DNA of 64,000 nt from Albidovulum aestuarii. Its GTDB lineage: Bacteria > Pseudomonadota > Alphaproteobacteria > Rhodobacterales > Rhodobacteraceae. The stretch is from the NCBI RefSeq assembly GCF_029961185.1, contig NZ_JASBQQ010000001.1, positions 786,552-850,551 on the forward strand, in the 5' to 3' direction. Shown here in pieces: positions 26,680-35,706 of this stretch. The position numbers and the translations under genes are program-made. Numbering within the stretch: position 1 is the first letter of the stretch; every line of letters starts with the position of its first letter. The notes under the pieces were generated by a model, which worked only from the letters and a program-made list of their open reading frames with translations, ran no database searches and was not told where the DNA came from.

Positions 26680-26691
26680 ACACCCGCGAAG

Positions 26692-26718
26692 AAAAACGGC
26701 CCCGGTTTCCCGGGGCCG
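26692..26718 (-). terminator. Rho-independent terminator of the gcvT-gcvH-gcvP operon
   Basis: On the minus strand CGGCCCCGG-GAAA-CCGGGGCCG (26718-26697), a perfect 9-bp stem with a GNRA loop, followed by TTTTT. It begins only 6 bp after the gcvP stop and faces the convergent LacI gene. Confidence 0.9.
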
Positions 26719-26724
26719 CGAAGG

Positions 26725-29574
26725 TCACTCTGCCGCGTCCATGTAGCTTTCGACCGGCGGGCAGATGCAGACGAGATGCCGGTCGCCATAGACGTTGTCG
26801 ACCCGGCCCACGGGCGGCCAGTACTTGTCCACCCGGAACGATCCCGGCGGGAAGCAGCCCTGTTCGCGGCTATAGGGCCGGTCCCACTCCCCGATCAGCG
26901 CATTGACCGTATGGGGCGCGTGTTTCAGCGGGTTGTTCTCCGCATCGATCTCGCCCTTTTCAATGGCCGCGATCTCGTCCCGGATCGACAGCATCGCGGT
27001 GACGAACCGGTCAAGCTCGGCCTTGGTCTCCGATTCCGTCGGTTCCACCATCAGCGTGCCCGCCACCGGCCAGCTCATCGTCGGCGCGTGGAATCCGTTG
27101 TCGATCAGCCGCTTGGCGATGTCGTCGACGGTGACATGGGCACTGTCGGCATAGGGACGGGTGTCGAGGATGCATTCATGCGCGACCCGACCCTTGCCGC
27201 CCTTGAAGAGGATGTCATAGGCCCCTTCCAGCCGCTTGGCGATGTAGTTGGCGTTGAGTATCGCCACCTTCGTCGCCTGCGTCAGCCCCTTGCCGCCCAT
27301 CATCAGGATATAGGCCCAGGAGATTGGCAGGATCGAGGCCGAGCCCCAGGGTGCCGCCGAAACCGGCCCTTCCTCGCCGCCCGTCACCGGATGGCCCGGC
27401 AGGTGCGGCGCCAGATGCGCCTTGACTCCGATCGGGCCCATGCCGGGACCACCGCCGCCATGCGGGATGCAGAAGGTCTTGTGGAGGTTGAGGTGGCTCA
27501 CATCGCCGCCCAGATCGCCCGGCCGGACAAGGCCCACCATCGCGTTCATATTGGCGCCGTCGATATAGACCTGCCCGCCATGGTCATGGGTGATCTTGCA
27601 GACCTCGCGCACGGTTTCCTCAAAGACGCCGTGGGTCGAGGGATAGGTGATCATGCAGGCGGAAAGGTTCTCGCCCGCCGCCTCGGCCTTGGCGCGGAAA
27701 TCCTCCACGTCGATATCGCCGTTCTCGGCCGACTTCACCACGACAACTTTCATCCCCGCCATCTGGGCCGAGGCCGGATTGGTGCCATGGGCCGAAACCG
27801 GGATCAGGCAGATATTACGGTGCGCCTCGCCCCTCGCCCGGTGATAGGCCTCGATGGTCAGCAGGCCCGCATATTCGCCCTGCGCGCCGGAATTCGGTTG
27901 CAGGCTCATCGCGTCATAGCCGGTGATCTCGCAGAGCTTGGCCGACAGGTCGTCGAACATCTCCTTGTAGCCCTCCGTCTGATCGGACGGCGCGAACGGG
28001 TGCATGTTCGCGAATTCGGGCCAGGTGATCGGCATCATCTCGGCCGCCGCATTCAGCTTCATCGTGCAGGAGCCAAGGGGGATCATCGCCCGGTCGAGCG
28101 CAAGGTCGCGGTCAGCGAGGCGGCGCATGTAGCGCATCATCTCCGTCTCCGCCCGGTTCATATGGAAGACCGGATGGGTCAGGTAGTCCGACGTGCGCAC
28201 GAGGTCGTCGGGGATATTGAAGTGATGCGTCAGGTCATCGTCCTTCTGGTCGATCCCGAAGGCGCGCCATAGGCGTTCAATGGTCAGTCGCCGCGTTGTC
28301 TCGTCGATGGAGATGCCGACCTTGGTCGCGCCGATCTTGCGCAGGTTGATGCGTTCGTCCCGCGCGGCCTTCAGGATCGCGCCCTGCATCGCGCCGACCT
28401 CGACGGTGATCGTGTCGAAGTAATGCTTGGGCTCGATCTTGTAGCCCGCAGCCTCCAGCCCATGCGCCACGCGCACGGTCTTGCGGTGGATGCGCTGGCC
28501 GATGGCGCGCAGCCCTTCGGGCCCGTGATAGACGGCGTAGAACGACGCCATATTGGCCAGCAGCGCCTGCGCCGTACAGACATTCGACGTGGCCTTTTCG
28601 CGGCGGATATGCTGTTCCCGCGTCTGAAGGCTCAGACGATAGGCCTGACCGCCCTGCGCGTCGATGGACACACCAACGATCCGGCCCGGCATGTTGCGCT
28701 TGTGCGCGTCCTTGCAGGCCATGTAGGCCGCCGACGGCCCGCCAAAACCCATCGGCACGCCGAAACGCTGGGTGGAGCCGACGGCGATATCAGCGCCCAT
28801 CGCGCCCGGCTCCTTCAGGAGCGTCAGCGCCATGATATCGGCGATGACGATGCCCAGCGCGCCCGCCTCATGCAGTTTCGCGATATGGGGGGTGAAATCG
28901 GTCAGATGGCCATAGGTGCCGGGGTACTGGAAGATCGCGCCAAAGACCTTGGCCGGGTCGATCTCCTCGGGGTTGCCGACAATGATCTCGATGCCGATGG
29001 GGGCCGCGCGGACCTTCATCACCTCGATATTCTGCGGATGGCAGTTCTCGTCGATAAAGAAGGCCGTGGCCTTCGATTTCGACGTGCGCTGCGCCATGGT
29101 CATGGCCTCCGCTGCCGCCGTCGCCTCATCCAGAAGCGAGGCATTGGCAATCTCCAGCCCCGTCATGTCGCAAACCATGGTCTGGAAGTTCAGAAGCGCC
29201 TCAAGCCGGCCTTGCGAAATCTCCGGCTGATAAGGCGTATAGGCCGTGTACCAGGCGGGGTTTTCAAGGATGTTGCGCTGGATCGCGGGCGGGCAGACGG
29301 TGCCGTAGAACCCCTGCCCGATCATCGAGGTGAAAACCTGGTTCTTCTTCGCGACCTGCCGCATGAACCACAAAAGCTCGCGTTCCGACTTGGCCTTGCC
29401 GAAATCCAGCGGCTTTTCCTGCCGCAGGCTTTTCGGGATCGTCTGGTCGATCAGTTCGTCGAGGTCCTTCACCCCCAGCACCTTGAACATCTCCTCCATC
29501 TCTGCCGGAGACGGGCCGATGTGGCGGCGGTTGGCGAAGTCGTAGGGCAGGTAGTCCGTGGGGGTGAAGGGCAT
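26725..29574 (-). CDS. gcvP: Glycine dehydrogenase (decarboxylating), P protein
   Basis: A protein of 949 residues, the full length of the fused P protein. It decarboxylates glycine with pyridoxal phosphate and passes the aminomethyl group to the lipoyl arm of GcvH. The N-terminal half starts with [19 protein letters not shown]; the PLP lysine is in [20 protein letters not shown] near residue 700. Third gene of the operon, 11 bp after gcvH. The operon is under the glycine riboswitch upstream of gcvT. Confidence 0.97.
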   Translation of the reverse strand: MPFTPTDYLPYDFANRRHIGPSPAEMEEMFKVLGVKDLDELIDQTIPKSLRQEKPLDFGKAKSERELLWFMRQVAKKNQVFTSMIGQGFYGTVCPPAIQRNILENPAWYTAYTPYQPEISQGRLEALLNFQTMVCDMTGLEIANASLLDEATAAAEAMTMAQRTSKSKATAFFIDENCHPQNIEVMKVRAAPIGIEIIVGNPEEIDPAKVFGAIFQYPGTYGHLTDFTPHIAKLHEAGALGIVIADIMALTLLKEPGAMGADIAVGSTQRFGVPMGFGGPSAAYMACKDAHKRNMPGRIVGVSIDAQGGQAYRLSLQTREQHIRREKATSNVCTAQALLANMASFYAVYHGPEGLRAIGQRIHRKTVRVAHGLEAAGYKIEPKHYFDTITVEVGAMQGAILKAARDERINLRKIGATKVGISIDETTRRLTIERLWRAFGIDQKDDDLTHHFNIPDDLVRTSDYLTHPVFHMNRAETEMMRYMRRLADRDLALDRAMIPLGSCTMKLNAAAEMMPITWPEFANMHPFAPSDQTEGYKEMFDDLSAKLCEITGYDAMSLQPNSGAQGEYAGLLTIEAYHRARGEAHRNICLIPVSAHGTNPASAQMAGMKVVVVKSAENGDIDVEDFRAKAEAAGENLSACMITYPSTHGVFEETVREVCKITHDHGGQVYIDGANMNAMVGLVRPGDLGGDVSHLNLHKTFCIPHGGGGPGMGPIGVKAHLAPHLPGHPVTGGEEGPVSAAPWGSASILPISWAYILMMGGKGLTQATKVAILNANYIAKRLEGAYDILFKGGKGRVAHECILDTRPYADSAHVTVDDIAKRLIDNGFHAPTMSWPVAGTLMVEPTESETKAELDRFVTAMLSIRDEIAAIEKGEIDAENNPLKHAPHTVNALIGEWDRPYSREQGCFPPGSFRVDKYWPPVGRVDNVYGDRHLVCICPPVESYMDAAE

Positions 29575-29585
29575 CTCTCGCTCCG

Positions 29586-29945
29586 TTATCCGATCAGCGC
29601 ATTATAGGCGGCTTCGTCCATCAGCCCGTCCAGCGCGGACTTGTCGGCAAGCTTCATCTTGAAGAACCAGGCCTTGCCGGTCGGGTCCTCGTTCACCATG
29701 CCCGGATTGTCGGCCAGTTCGTCATTGACCTCGACGATCTCGCCATCCAAAGGCGCGCGGATGTCGGATGCGGCCTTGACGCTTTCGATCACGCAGATCT
29801 CGTCATCCTTCGACACGCTCGTGCCCGCCTCGGGCAGTTCGACGAAAACAACATCGCCGAGTTGCTCGGACGCATGCGCTGTGATGCCTACGGTGACGAT
29901 ATCGCCCTCGGCGCGGAGCCATTCATGATCTTCGGTATATTTCAT
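29586..29945 (-). CDS. gcvH: Glycine cleavage system H protein
   Basis: A protein of 119 residues. The lipoylated Lys57 is in [11 protein letters not shown], and the N-terminal [11 protein letters not shown] is the standard start of the family. It shuttles the aminomethyl group between the P, T and L proteins. ATG 29945 has AGGGG upstream; the longer open frame reads out of the gcvT end. It lies between gcvT and gcvP with short gaps. Confidence 0.97.
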   Translation of the reverse strand: MKYTEDHEWLRAEGDIVTVGITAHASEQLGDVVFVELPEAGTSVSKDDEICVIESVKAASDIRAPLDGEIVEVNDELADNPGMVNEDPTGKAWFFKMKLADKSALDGLMDEAAYNALIG

Positions 29946-29964
29946 GGGTCTTTTCCCCTGCTGG

Positions 29965-31092
29965 TTAACGTTTGTATTGGTTGGGTTGGAACGGCATGGG
30001 CGAGATGGCGGCGGGCAGACGCTTGCCCCGAACCTCGCCGTAAACCACGGTGCCTTCATTCAGGTCGGCGGGCAGATAGGCCATCGCCATCGGCGCTTCG
30101 ATCGAGGGGCCGAAACCGCCCGAGGTGATGGTGCCGATAGCGGCACCGCCTTCGGGACCGGCAAACACTTCCGTCCCCTCGCGCATCGGCGCGCGGCCCT
30201 CGGGGCGCAGCCCCACGCGGCGGCGGGCGGGGCCATCGGCCAGCTCTTTCAGGATGCGCGCCGCACCCGGGAAGCCACCCTCGCGGGCGCCACCGGCGCG
30301 CCGCGCCTTCTGGATCGCCCAGGTCACATTGCCCTCGACCGGGCTCGTCGTGGTGTCGATGTCATGGCCGTAAAGGCACATGCCCGCCTCAAGCCTGAGG
30401 GAATCGCGGGCGCCGAGGCCGATGGGCGCGACCTCCTCCATCGCCAGAAGCGCGCGGGCAAAGCTGAGCGCGAATTTCTCAGGGACGGAAATCTCAAACC
30501 CGTCCTCGCCGGTATAGCCAGACCGCGAAATCCAAAGTTCCGCCGAGTCCCACTGCCGAATCGCAACGTCCATGAACTTCAGGTCGACCACATCCGGCAC
30601 CAGCCGGGCCAGCGCCGCCTCGGCCGCCGGTCCCTGAAGCGCCAGAAGCGCCCGGTCGGTCACCATGCCCAGATCGCAGGTGTCGCCCAGATGCGCCTTC
30701 AGATGCGCAAAATCCTGATCCTTGCACGCGGCATTGACCACGAGGAACAGGTGATCGCCCCGATTGGCGACCATCAGGTCATCGAGAATCCCGCCGATCT
30801 CATTGGTGAAAAGCGCATAGCGCTGGCGGCCCTCCTTGAGGCCGAGGATATCGACCGGCACCAGCCGCTCCAGCGCAAGCGCCGCATCCCCGACCGCGCC
30901 CGACTTCGCGCTCATCAGGATCTGGCCCATATGGCTGACATCGAAGAGCCCGGCGCCAGAGCGCGTGTGAAGATGCTCCTTCATCACGCCCATCGGATAT
31001 TGCACCGGCATCTCATAGCCAGCGAAGGGCACCATCTTGCCGCCAAGCTCGATATGCAGATCGTATAGAACCGTACGCTTCAGATCGGCCAT
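29965..31092 (-). CDS. gcvT: Glycine cleavage system T protein (aminomethyltransferase)
   Basis: A protein of 375 residues. Family marks are [45 protein letters not shown] and [14 protein letters not shown]. It releases ammonia and moves the one-carbon unit to tetrahydrofolate. First gene of the operon, with GAGGGAGGA before ATG 31092, about 75 nt below the tandem riboswitch. In this window the product would also recycle glycine from any betaine or sarcosine breakdown. Confidence 0.97.
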   Translation of the reverse strand: MADLKRTVLYDLHIELGGKMVPFAGYEMPVQYPMGVMKEHLHTRSGAGLFDVSHMGQILMSAKSGAVGDAALALERLVPVDILGLKEGRQRYALFTNEIGGILDDLMVANRGDHLFLVVNAACKDQDFAHLKAHLGDTCDLGMVTDRALLALQGPAAEAALARLVPDVVDLKFMDVAIRQWDSAELWISRSGYTGEDGFEISVPEKFALSFARALLAMEEVAPIGLGARDSLRLEAGMCLYGHDIDTTTSPVEGNVTWAIQKARRAGGAREGGFPGAARILKELADGPARRRVGLRPEGRAPMREGTEVFAGPEGGAAIGTITSGGFGPSIEAPMAMAYLPADLNEGTVVYGEVRGKRLPAAISPMPFQPNQYKR

Positions 31093-31128
31093 GCCGTCCT
31101 CCCTCTGTCACGCCGGTCTATGGTGTCC

Positions 31129-31168
31129 GGCATCGCCAAGGGCGGTCAAGACCGCCCGTTCCGATGCC
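31129..31168 (-). promoter_or_regulatory. Probable expression-platform hairpin of the glycine riboswitch
   Basis: Outer stem GGCATCG/CGATGCC (31168-31162 with 31135-31129) encloses GGGCGG/CCGCCC (inner stem). It starts inside the 3' end of aptamer 2 and could form only when that end is free. No T-run follows, so control may act through Rho or RNA stability rather than intrinsic termination. Confidence 0.5.
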
Positions 31169-31332
31169 CCCTCTGTCCTTTCGCCTGAGATCGTTATCCC
31201 TTCGGCGCCCCATCGGGGTCTCTCCAGAGTTTCCGTTGCCAGACCGGTCCTTGCGCCTGAGAGTTTACCGGGGCGGTTGCTCCTTCGGCACCAGACGGGG
31301 CCGTGCGGCCCCTCCGGATTCTCCCGGATCTG
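31168..31332 (-). promoter_or_regulatory. Tandem glycine riboswitch
   Basis: Two aptamers on the minus strand. Aptamer 1 (31332-31240) has closing strands CAGATCCGG and CCGGTCTG and the core GGGAGA, CCGAAGGAGCAA and CTCTCAGGCGCAAGGACC. Aptamer 2 (about 31232-31168) has GGAGAGA, CGCCGAAGGGATAAC and ATCTCAGGCGAAAGGACAG. These are the conserved cores of the glycine aptamer, and the gene below is gcvT, the classical target, normally switched on by glycine. Confidence 0.95.
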
Positions 31333-31462
31333 ACATAGCCTGAATACCCGGTTCGCCACCGTTCTGGCAAGCCTGTATGCAATGGGATACATTCTTGCGT
31401 GTTAGCGCATGTCTGCTGAAACATGCTTGCGCATCCACTGCCGCCGCGCCAAGGATCAGCGC

Positions 31463-32032
31463 ATGGCAAAGGACCTCCACCCCGCCTTTTTCGGCTATGG
31501 TTCACTCGTCAACCGGGCGACGCATGACTACGCCCCCGGCGAAGCGGTGACGCTGACTGGCTGGCGCCGGGTCTGGCGGCATACGCGGCTGCGCGACTGG
31601 CCTTATCTCTCGGCCGAACGCGCCGAAGCCGAGATCGACGGGCTGATCGCCGCCGTGCCCGATGACAACTGGGCGCTTCTCGACCAGCGCGAGGCCGCCT
31701 ATCGGCGCCACCCCGTCGCGCACGACCATGTCACCGCCGCGCCCCTCTGGGCGCACCGGATCGAGATTTACGCGGTGGACGACGTCCATGGCGTGGCCGC
31801 GAACCACCACCCGATTCTGCTCAGCTATCTCGATACCGTCGTACAGGGGTTCCTGCGCGAATTCGGCGAGGCGGCCGTTGCGCGTTTCTTCAACACCACC
31901 GCGAACTGGACATCGCTCCTCGACGACCGTGCATCGCCGCATTATCCCCGGCATCAGAAGACCAGCGCGGCGGAACGGCGACTGGTCGATCATCATATCG
32001 ACGCCCTCGGCCTCAAGCGCCGAAAGGTTTGA
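31463..32032 (+). CDS. Gamma-glutamylcyclotransferase-fold protein
   Basis: A protein of 189 residues. The FFGYGSLVN motif near the N-terminus is the dinucleotide-like loop of the gamma-glutamylcyclotransferase/AIG2 fold, followed by WRRVWRHTRLRDWP and a LDQREAAYRRHPV segment that could carry the catalytic acidic residue. The true reaction is unknown; relatives include gamma-glutamylamine cyclotransferases. ATG 31463 has AAGGA 7 bp upstream. The end is followed by pepT 14 bp later, so both may form a peptide-recycling unit. Divergent from the gcv operon. Confidence 0.8.
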   Translation: MAKDLHPAFFGYGSLVNRATHDYAPGEAVTLTGWRRVWRHTRLRDWPYLSAERAEAEIDGLIAAVPDDNWALLDQREAAYRRHPVAHDHVTAAPLWAHRIEIYAVDDVHGVAANHHPILLSYLDTVVQGFLREFGEAAVARFFNTTANWTSLLDDRASPHYPRHQKTSAAERRLVDHHIDALGLKRRKV

Positions 32033-32046
32033 CCCGGAGAACGAGG

Positions 32047-33288
32047 ATGAGAACGGATTTCGACCGCGAACTGGAAGAACGTCTTGTGCGCTACACCGCC
32101 ATCGACACGCAAAGTGACGATAGCACGGGAATTCAACCAAGCACCGCGATCCAGCTCGACCTTCAGCGGCTTCTCCTTGACGAACTGACGGCGATCGGGG
32201 CCGTGGATGTGCGGCTGACCGACTACGGCGCGGTGCTCGCCACGATCCCGGCCACGGTGGAAAACGCGCCTACGATCGGCTTTCTCGCTCATGTCGACAC
32301 CGCGCCGCAATTCAATGCGACCGGGGTCAAGCCGGTTGTGCACCGCAACTACAATGGCGGCGCGATCAGCTTCGCTGACGCGCCCACCCTGACACTGACA
32401 CCCGAGGTCTCGCCCTATCTCGGCCAGAAGTCCGGCCATGACATCATCACCGCCAGCGGCACGACGCTGCTCGGTGCCGATGACAAGGCCGGGGTCTCGG
32501 TCATCATGACCGCCGCGCGCCACCTTATTGCCAATCCGGACATCCCCCACGGGCCGATCCGCATCGCCTTCACGCCGGACGAGGAAATCGGCGCGGGCGT
32601 CGACGTGCGCCTGCCCGCCGATCTCGGCGTCGATTTCGCCTATACGTTCGATGGCGGCGAAGTGGGCGAGATCGAGTACGAGACGTTCTCGGCCGATGGC
32701 GCAACGGTGACCGTGACGGGCGTCTCGATCCATCCCGGCTGGGCCAAGGGCAAGCTCGTCAACGCGCTCCACCTCGCCGCGAAGATCGTCCAGACCCTGC
32801 CCCACGCGACCATGACGCCCGAGACGACCGAGGACCGCGAGGGCTTCATCCATATTTACGAAATGAAGGGCTCGGCCGCCGAGGTGGTCATGAAGATCAT
32901 CCTGCGGGATTTCGAGCGGGACGGGCTGACCGCCAAGGGCGAGTTGCTGCGGCAGGTCTGCGCGGCCGTGCAGGCGACCGAACCGAGGGCCGAGATCACA
33001 TGCGAGATCAGGCCGCAATACCGCAACATGCGCTACTGGCTGGAAAAGGACATGGCGCCCGTGGAGCTCGCCCATGCAGCCTGCCGCGATCTCGGGCTTG
33101 AACCGGTCTCGATCCCGGTCCGGGGCGGCACCGACGGGTCGCGGCTGACCGAAATGGGTGTGCCCTGCCCCAACCTATTCACCGGCATGCAGGAAATTCA
33201 CGGACCGCTGGAATGGATCAGCGTGCAGGACATGGCGGTGGCAACGCAACTGTTCCTGAAAATAGCGGAACGGGCGGCGCAAAGGTAA
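32047..33288 (+). CDS. pepT: Peptidase T (tripeptide aminopeptidase)
   Basis: A protein of 413 residues of the M20 family. Zinc ligands are seen in FLAHVDTAPQ, LLGADDKAG, TPDEEIGAG with the paired catalytic Glu, FDGGEVGEIEYETF, and the C-terminal GMQEIHGPLEWI His. It removes the N-terminal residue from tripeptides in the cytoplasm. The start is ATG 32047 with GGAG 7 bp upstream; TTG 32029 is less likely. Two hairpins follow between it and the convergent gltX. Confidence 0.95.
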   Translation: MRTDFDRELEERLVRYTAIDTQSDDSTGIQPSTAIQLDLQRLLLDELTAIGAVDVRLTDYGAVLATIPATVENAPTIGFLAHVDTAPQFNATGVKPVVHRNYNGGAISFADAPTLTLTPEVSPYLGQKSGHDIITASGTTLLGADDKAGVSVIMTAARHLIANPDIPHGPIRIAFTPDEEIGAGVDVRLPADLGVDFAYTFDGGEVGEIEYETFSADGATVTVTGVSIHPGWAKGKLVNALHLAAKIVQTLPHATMTPETTEDREGFIHIYEMKGSAAEVVMKIILRDFERDGLTAKGELLRQVCAAVQATEPRAEITCEIRPQYRNMRYWLEKDMAPVELAHAACRDLGLEPVSIPVRGGTDGSRLTEMGVPCPNLFTGMQEIHGPLEWISVQDMAVATQLFLKIAERAAQR

Positions 33289-33292
33289 GCAA

Positions 33293-33368
33293 CTGGGTTT
33301 CGACCCAGCTTGCCGGACCGATTATAGCGTTTCAGGTTTCCGTTGTTTCAACCACAACCCGAAACGCT
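33293..33368. terminator. Two hairpins between convergent pepT and gltX
   Basis: Hairpin 1 is CTGGGT-TTCG-ACCCAG (33293-33308) just after the pepT stop. Hairpin 2 pairs AGCGTTTC (33326-33333) with GAAACGCT (33361-33368), extended by GGTT/AACC, and abuts the gltX stop. Neither has a T-run, but the position suits a bidirectional termination region. Confidence 0.55.
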
Positions 33369-34691
33369 TTAGCCCTTCGCCCGCACATTCTGGAGAAGTG
33401 GCATCAGCTCGGCCATTTCGGGTCCGTGCGGCTGACCGGTCAGCGCGTGACGCAAAGGCATGAACAGCCCCTTGCCCTTGCGGCCGGTCTTTTCCTTAAC
33501 CGCCGCCGTCCACTCGCCCCAGGTCGCCTCGGTGTAGGGCGGCTCGGGCAGCAGTGCCATCGCCTCGGCCACGAACTCCGCATCCTCCGGCGCAATCACC
33601 GGCTCCGCCCCGTCGCGGCAAAGCACCCACCACGCGCCGAGGTCGTCGAGCTTCGTGATGTTCTGCGACGCGACGCGCCAGAAGCGCTCGGCCATCTCCT
33701 CCGGCACGCCGAGCGCCGCGATGCGGTCCTTCACCGCGTCGAAGGGCAGCGCTTGATTGCGGGCGCGGGTCAGCGGCCACAGATCCTCGGCATCGAACTT
33801 GGTCGGTGCCGCGCCGAACTGGCTAAGCTCGAACCCGTCGGCAATCTCATCCAATGACATCATCAGCTCCACCGGCTGCGATGAGCCGAGCCGCGCCATC
33901 AGGCTCAGAAGCGCCTCTTTCGCCACGCCCTGCGCGCGCAGATCACGCAAGCTGAGTGTGCCAAGACGCTTCGACAGCCCCTCGCCCTGCGGCCCGGTCA
34001 GCAGCGAATGGTGCGCGAAGGCGGGCGGGGTTCCACCCATCGCGCGCATGATCTGCACCTGCGTCGCGGTATTGGTCACGTGGTCGGCACCGCGCACGAT
34101 ATGGGTGATGCCCATGTCGATATCGTCCACCGACGACGCGAAAGTATAAAGCACCTGCCCGTCGGCGCGGATCAGCACCGGGTCCGAAACAGAGGCGGTG
34201 TCAATCGACACATCGCCCAGAATCCCGTCAGTCCATTCGGTGCGCTGCTGGTCGAGCTTGAAACGCCAATAGCCGTCGCGCTCTGCCCTCAGCTTGTCCT
34301 TCTCCGCCGCCGACAGGCCCAGACCCGCCCGGTCATAGACCGGCGGCTTGCCCATGTTCAGCAGCTTCTTGCGCTTCAGATCAAGCTCGGTCGGCGTCTC
34401 GAACACCTCGTAAAGATCGCCCGAGCCGCGCAACTCTTCCGCCACCTCGGCATAGCGGCCAAGCCGCTCCGACTGCTTCTCGATCCGGTCCCAGTGCAGG
34501 CCAAGCCATTCAAGATCCGCTTTGATCCCGTCTGCATATTCCTGCTTCGACCGTTCCTGATCGGTGTCATCAAGGCGCAGGATGAAGGTGCCGCCGGTCT
34601 TGCGGGCGATCAGATAGTTCATCAGCGCGGTGCGCAGGTTGCCCACATGGATATAGCCGGTGGGCGACGGGGCGAAGCGGGTCACGGTCAT
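33369..34691 (-). CDS. gltX: Glutamyl-tRNA synthetase, short second-type
   Basis: A class I synthetase of 440 residues. The HIGH motif is HVGN in FAPSPTGYIHVGNLRTALMN, and the KMSKS loop is GEGLSKRLG. It charges tRNA-Glu and/or tRNA-Gln with glutamate. Alphaproteobacteria commonly carry two GltX proteins; this one is shorter than the usual ~470 residues and lacks an obvious zinc-binding Cys set, so it is probably the second paralogue. ATG 34691 starts at the conserved MTVTRFAPSPTG. Confidence 0.93.
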   Translation of the reverse strand: MTVTRFAPSPTGYIHVGNLRTALMNYLIARKTGGTFILRLDDTDQERSKQEYADGIKADLEWLGLHWDRIEKQSERLGRYAEVAEELRGSGDLYEVFETPTELDLKRKKLLNMGKPPVYDRAGLGLSAAEKDKLRAERDGYWRFKLDQQRTEWTDGILGDVSIDTASVSDPVLIRADGQVLYTFASSVDDIDMGITHIVRGADHVTNTATQVQIMRAMGGTPPAFAHHSLLTGPQGEGLSKRLGTLSLRDLRAQGVAKEALLSLMARLGSSQPVELMMSLDEIADGFELSQFGAAPTKFDAEDLWPLTRARNQALPFDAVKDRIAALGVPEEMAERFWRVASQNITKLDDLGAWWVLCRDGAEPVIAPEDAEFVAEAMALLPEPPYTEATWGEWTAAVKEKTGRKGKGLFMPLRHALTGQPHGPEMAELMPLLQNVRAKG

Positions 34692-34767
34692 GGATAGGTC
34701 TCCTGTCGCGCCCCCTCTTTCACAGGACGCGCATTTTGTCCATATGAGGGAGGGTTAGGAGAGACGT

Positions 34768-35175
34768 ATGAACGACTGGCTGGGGCGCACCGCGCCCGAC
34801 CTTTACACGATCGAACAGATGGCTCGGGCGACGGTCTCTGACCTGCCGGCCCAGTTCGCCTCGCCCGCCCGCGCGGTGGTGATCCGGATTGAGGACTTCC
34901 CTCCCGAGGATTTCCTCGACGAGATGAACATCGAAAACCCGTTCGAACTGACCGGGCTCTATGACGGTATTCCGCTGACGGAGAAGTCGGTGATGGATGT
35001 GGTCGACCGGCCCGACACGATCTGGCTCTTCCGCCGCCCGATCCTCGACGAATGGGCCGAACGCGGTAATGTCTCGCTTGGCCAGCTCGTTGCCCATATC
35101 ATGGTCCACGAGCTCGCCCACCATTTCGGCTGGTCTGACGATGAGATCGCTGAGATTGACCGCTGGTGGGAATGA
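34768..35175 (+). CDS. Small zincin-like metallopeptidase family protein
   Basis: A protein of 135 residues. The zinc motif is HELAHHFGWSDDE at 114-126 (HExxHxxGxxD), which defines the minimal-zincin family (Pfam Possible zinc metallopeptidase). Its substrate is unknown; the family is widely conserved next to housekeeping genes. AGGAGAGACGT precedes ATG 34768. It is divergent from gltX. Confidence 0.85.
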   Translation: MNDWLGRTAPDLYTIEQMARATVSDLPAQFASPARAVVIRIEDFPPEDFLDEMNIENPFELTGLYDGIPLTEKSVMDVVDRPDTIWLFRRPILDEWAERGNVSLGQLVAHIMVHELAHHFGWSDDEIAEIDRWWE

Positions 35176-35345
35176 CGGGCAGCATCGGCACCGCGTCCTC
35201 GCCGAGAAAAACGCCTGATTATTGAGCAAAAACACCGCCTCATGGTCAATCGAACGGCAATGACGCAAAGAACGCGCCGACCGAATTGACAAGACAACCC
35301 ATGCATGCGGCATAATCAGTGCAATGTTGGGGGGTAATCGGCCGC

Positions 35346-35546
35346 ATGATCGCAGATAGTCCGGCAATCCGCGACGCGCTGTCGGCCAACATTTTCACAA
35401 TTGCCGTACTGGCCTTCACCGAGGCGCTTGAAACACAGGTCTGCGCAGTTCGCACCTGCCTCGTGCTTGGCAAGGACGCCAACGATCAGATTGTCCGTGA
35501 TCATCACTCGCTTCATCATCCGCCCCTTCGTGGGATCGGACCCTAA
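35346..35546 (+). CDS. Possible small protein, no known family
   Basis: An open frame of 66 residues from ATG 35346 (MIADSPAIRDALSANIFTIA...) in the 530-bp gap after the zincin gene. The N-terminal half has plausible composition; the C-terminal end is rich in His and Pro. No clear ribosome-binding site is visible and the family is unknown. The remaining part of this gap (35176-35345, 35547-35599) shows nothing I can name. It may be non-coding. Confidence 0.25.
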   Translation: MIADSPAIRDALSANIFTIAVLAFTEALETQVCAVRTCLVLGKDANDQIVRDHHSLHHPPLRGIGP

Positions 35547-35599
35547 TTCCAGCTGGAGGAGTATCCCGTGGACGGTCAGACTTCCTTCACTGAATTGTT

Positions 35600-35629
35600 T
35601 GATCCAAACCCGCAACTCTTGCGTAACCC
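35600..35629 (+). promoter_or_regulatory. RpoE-type promoter of the barrel-hydrolase operon
   Basis: TGATCC at 35600-35605, 18-nt spacer, TAACCC at 35624-35629. The segment from 35599 to about 35684 aligns without gaps to 4510-4595, including the GGGATGGGGAAAC ribosome-binding block and the start codon position (GTG 35659 here, ATG 4570 there). Confidence 0.6.
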
Positions 35630-35706
35630 TGTCACCAGACGAGGTGGGATGGGGAAACGTGTTCGATCACAAGCGCATGGATCCGGAAGATGAGAGGAGG
35701 CGCGCA

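Noticed and set aside
26776-28272. Long open frame antisense to gcvP
   Set aside because: gcvP is certain on the minus strand; the antisense frame has no family features.
31139-31156. GGCGGTC/GACCGCC palindrome as a stand-alone repressor operator
   Set aside because: It is nested in a larger hairpin directly after the riboswitch, so an RNA role is more likely.
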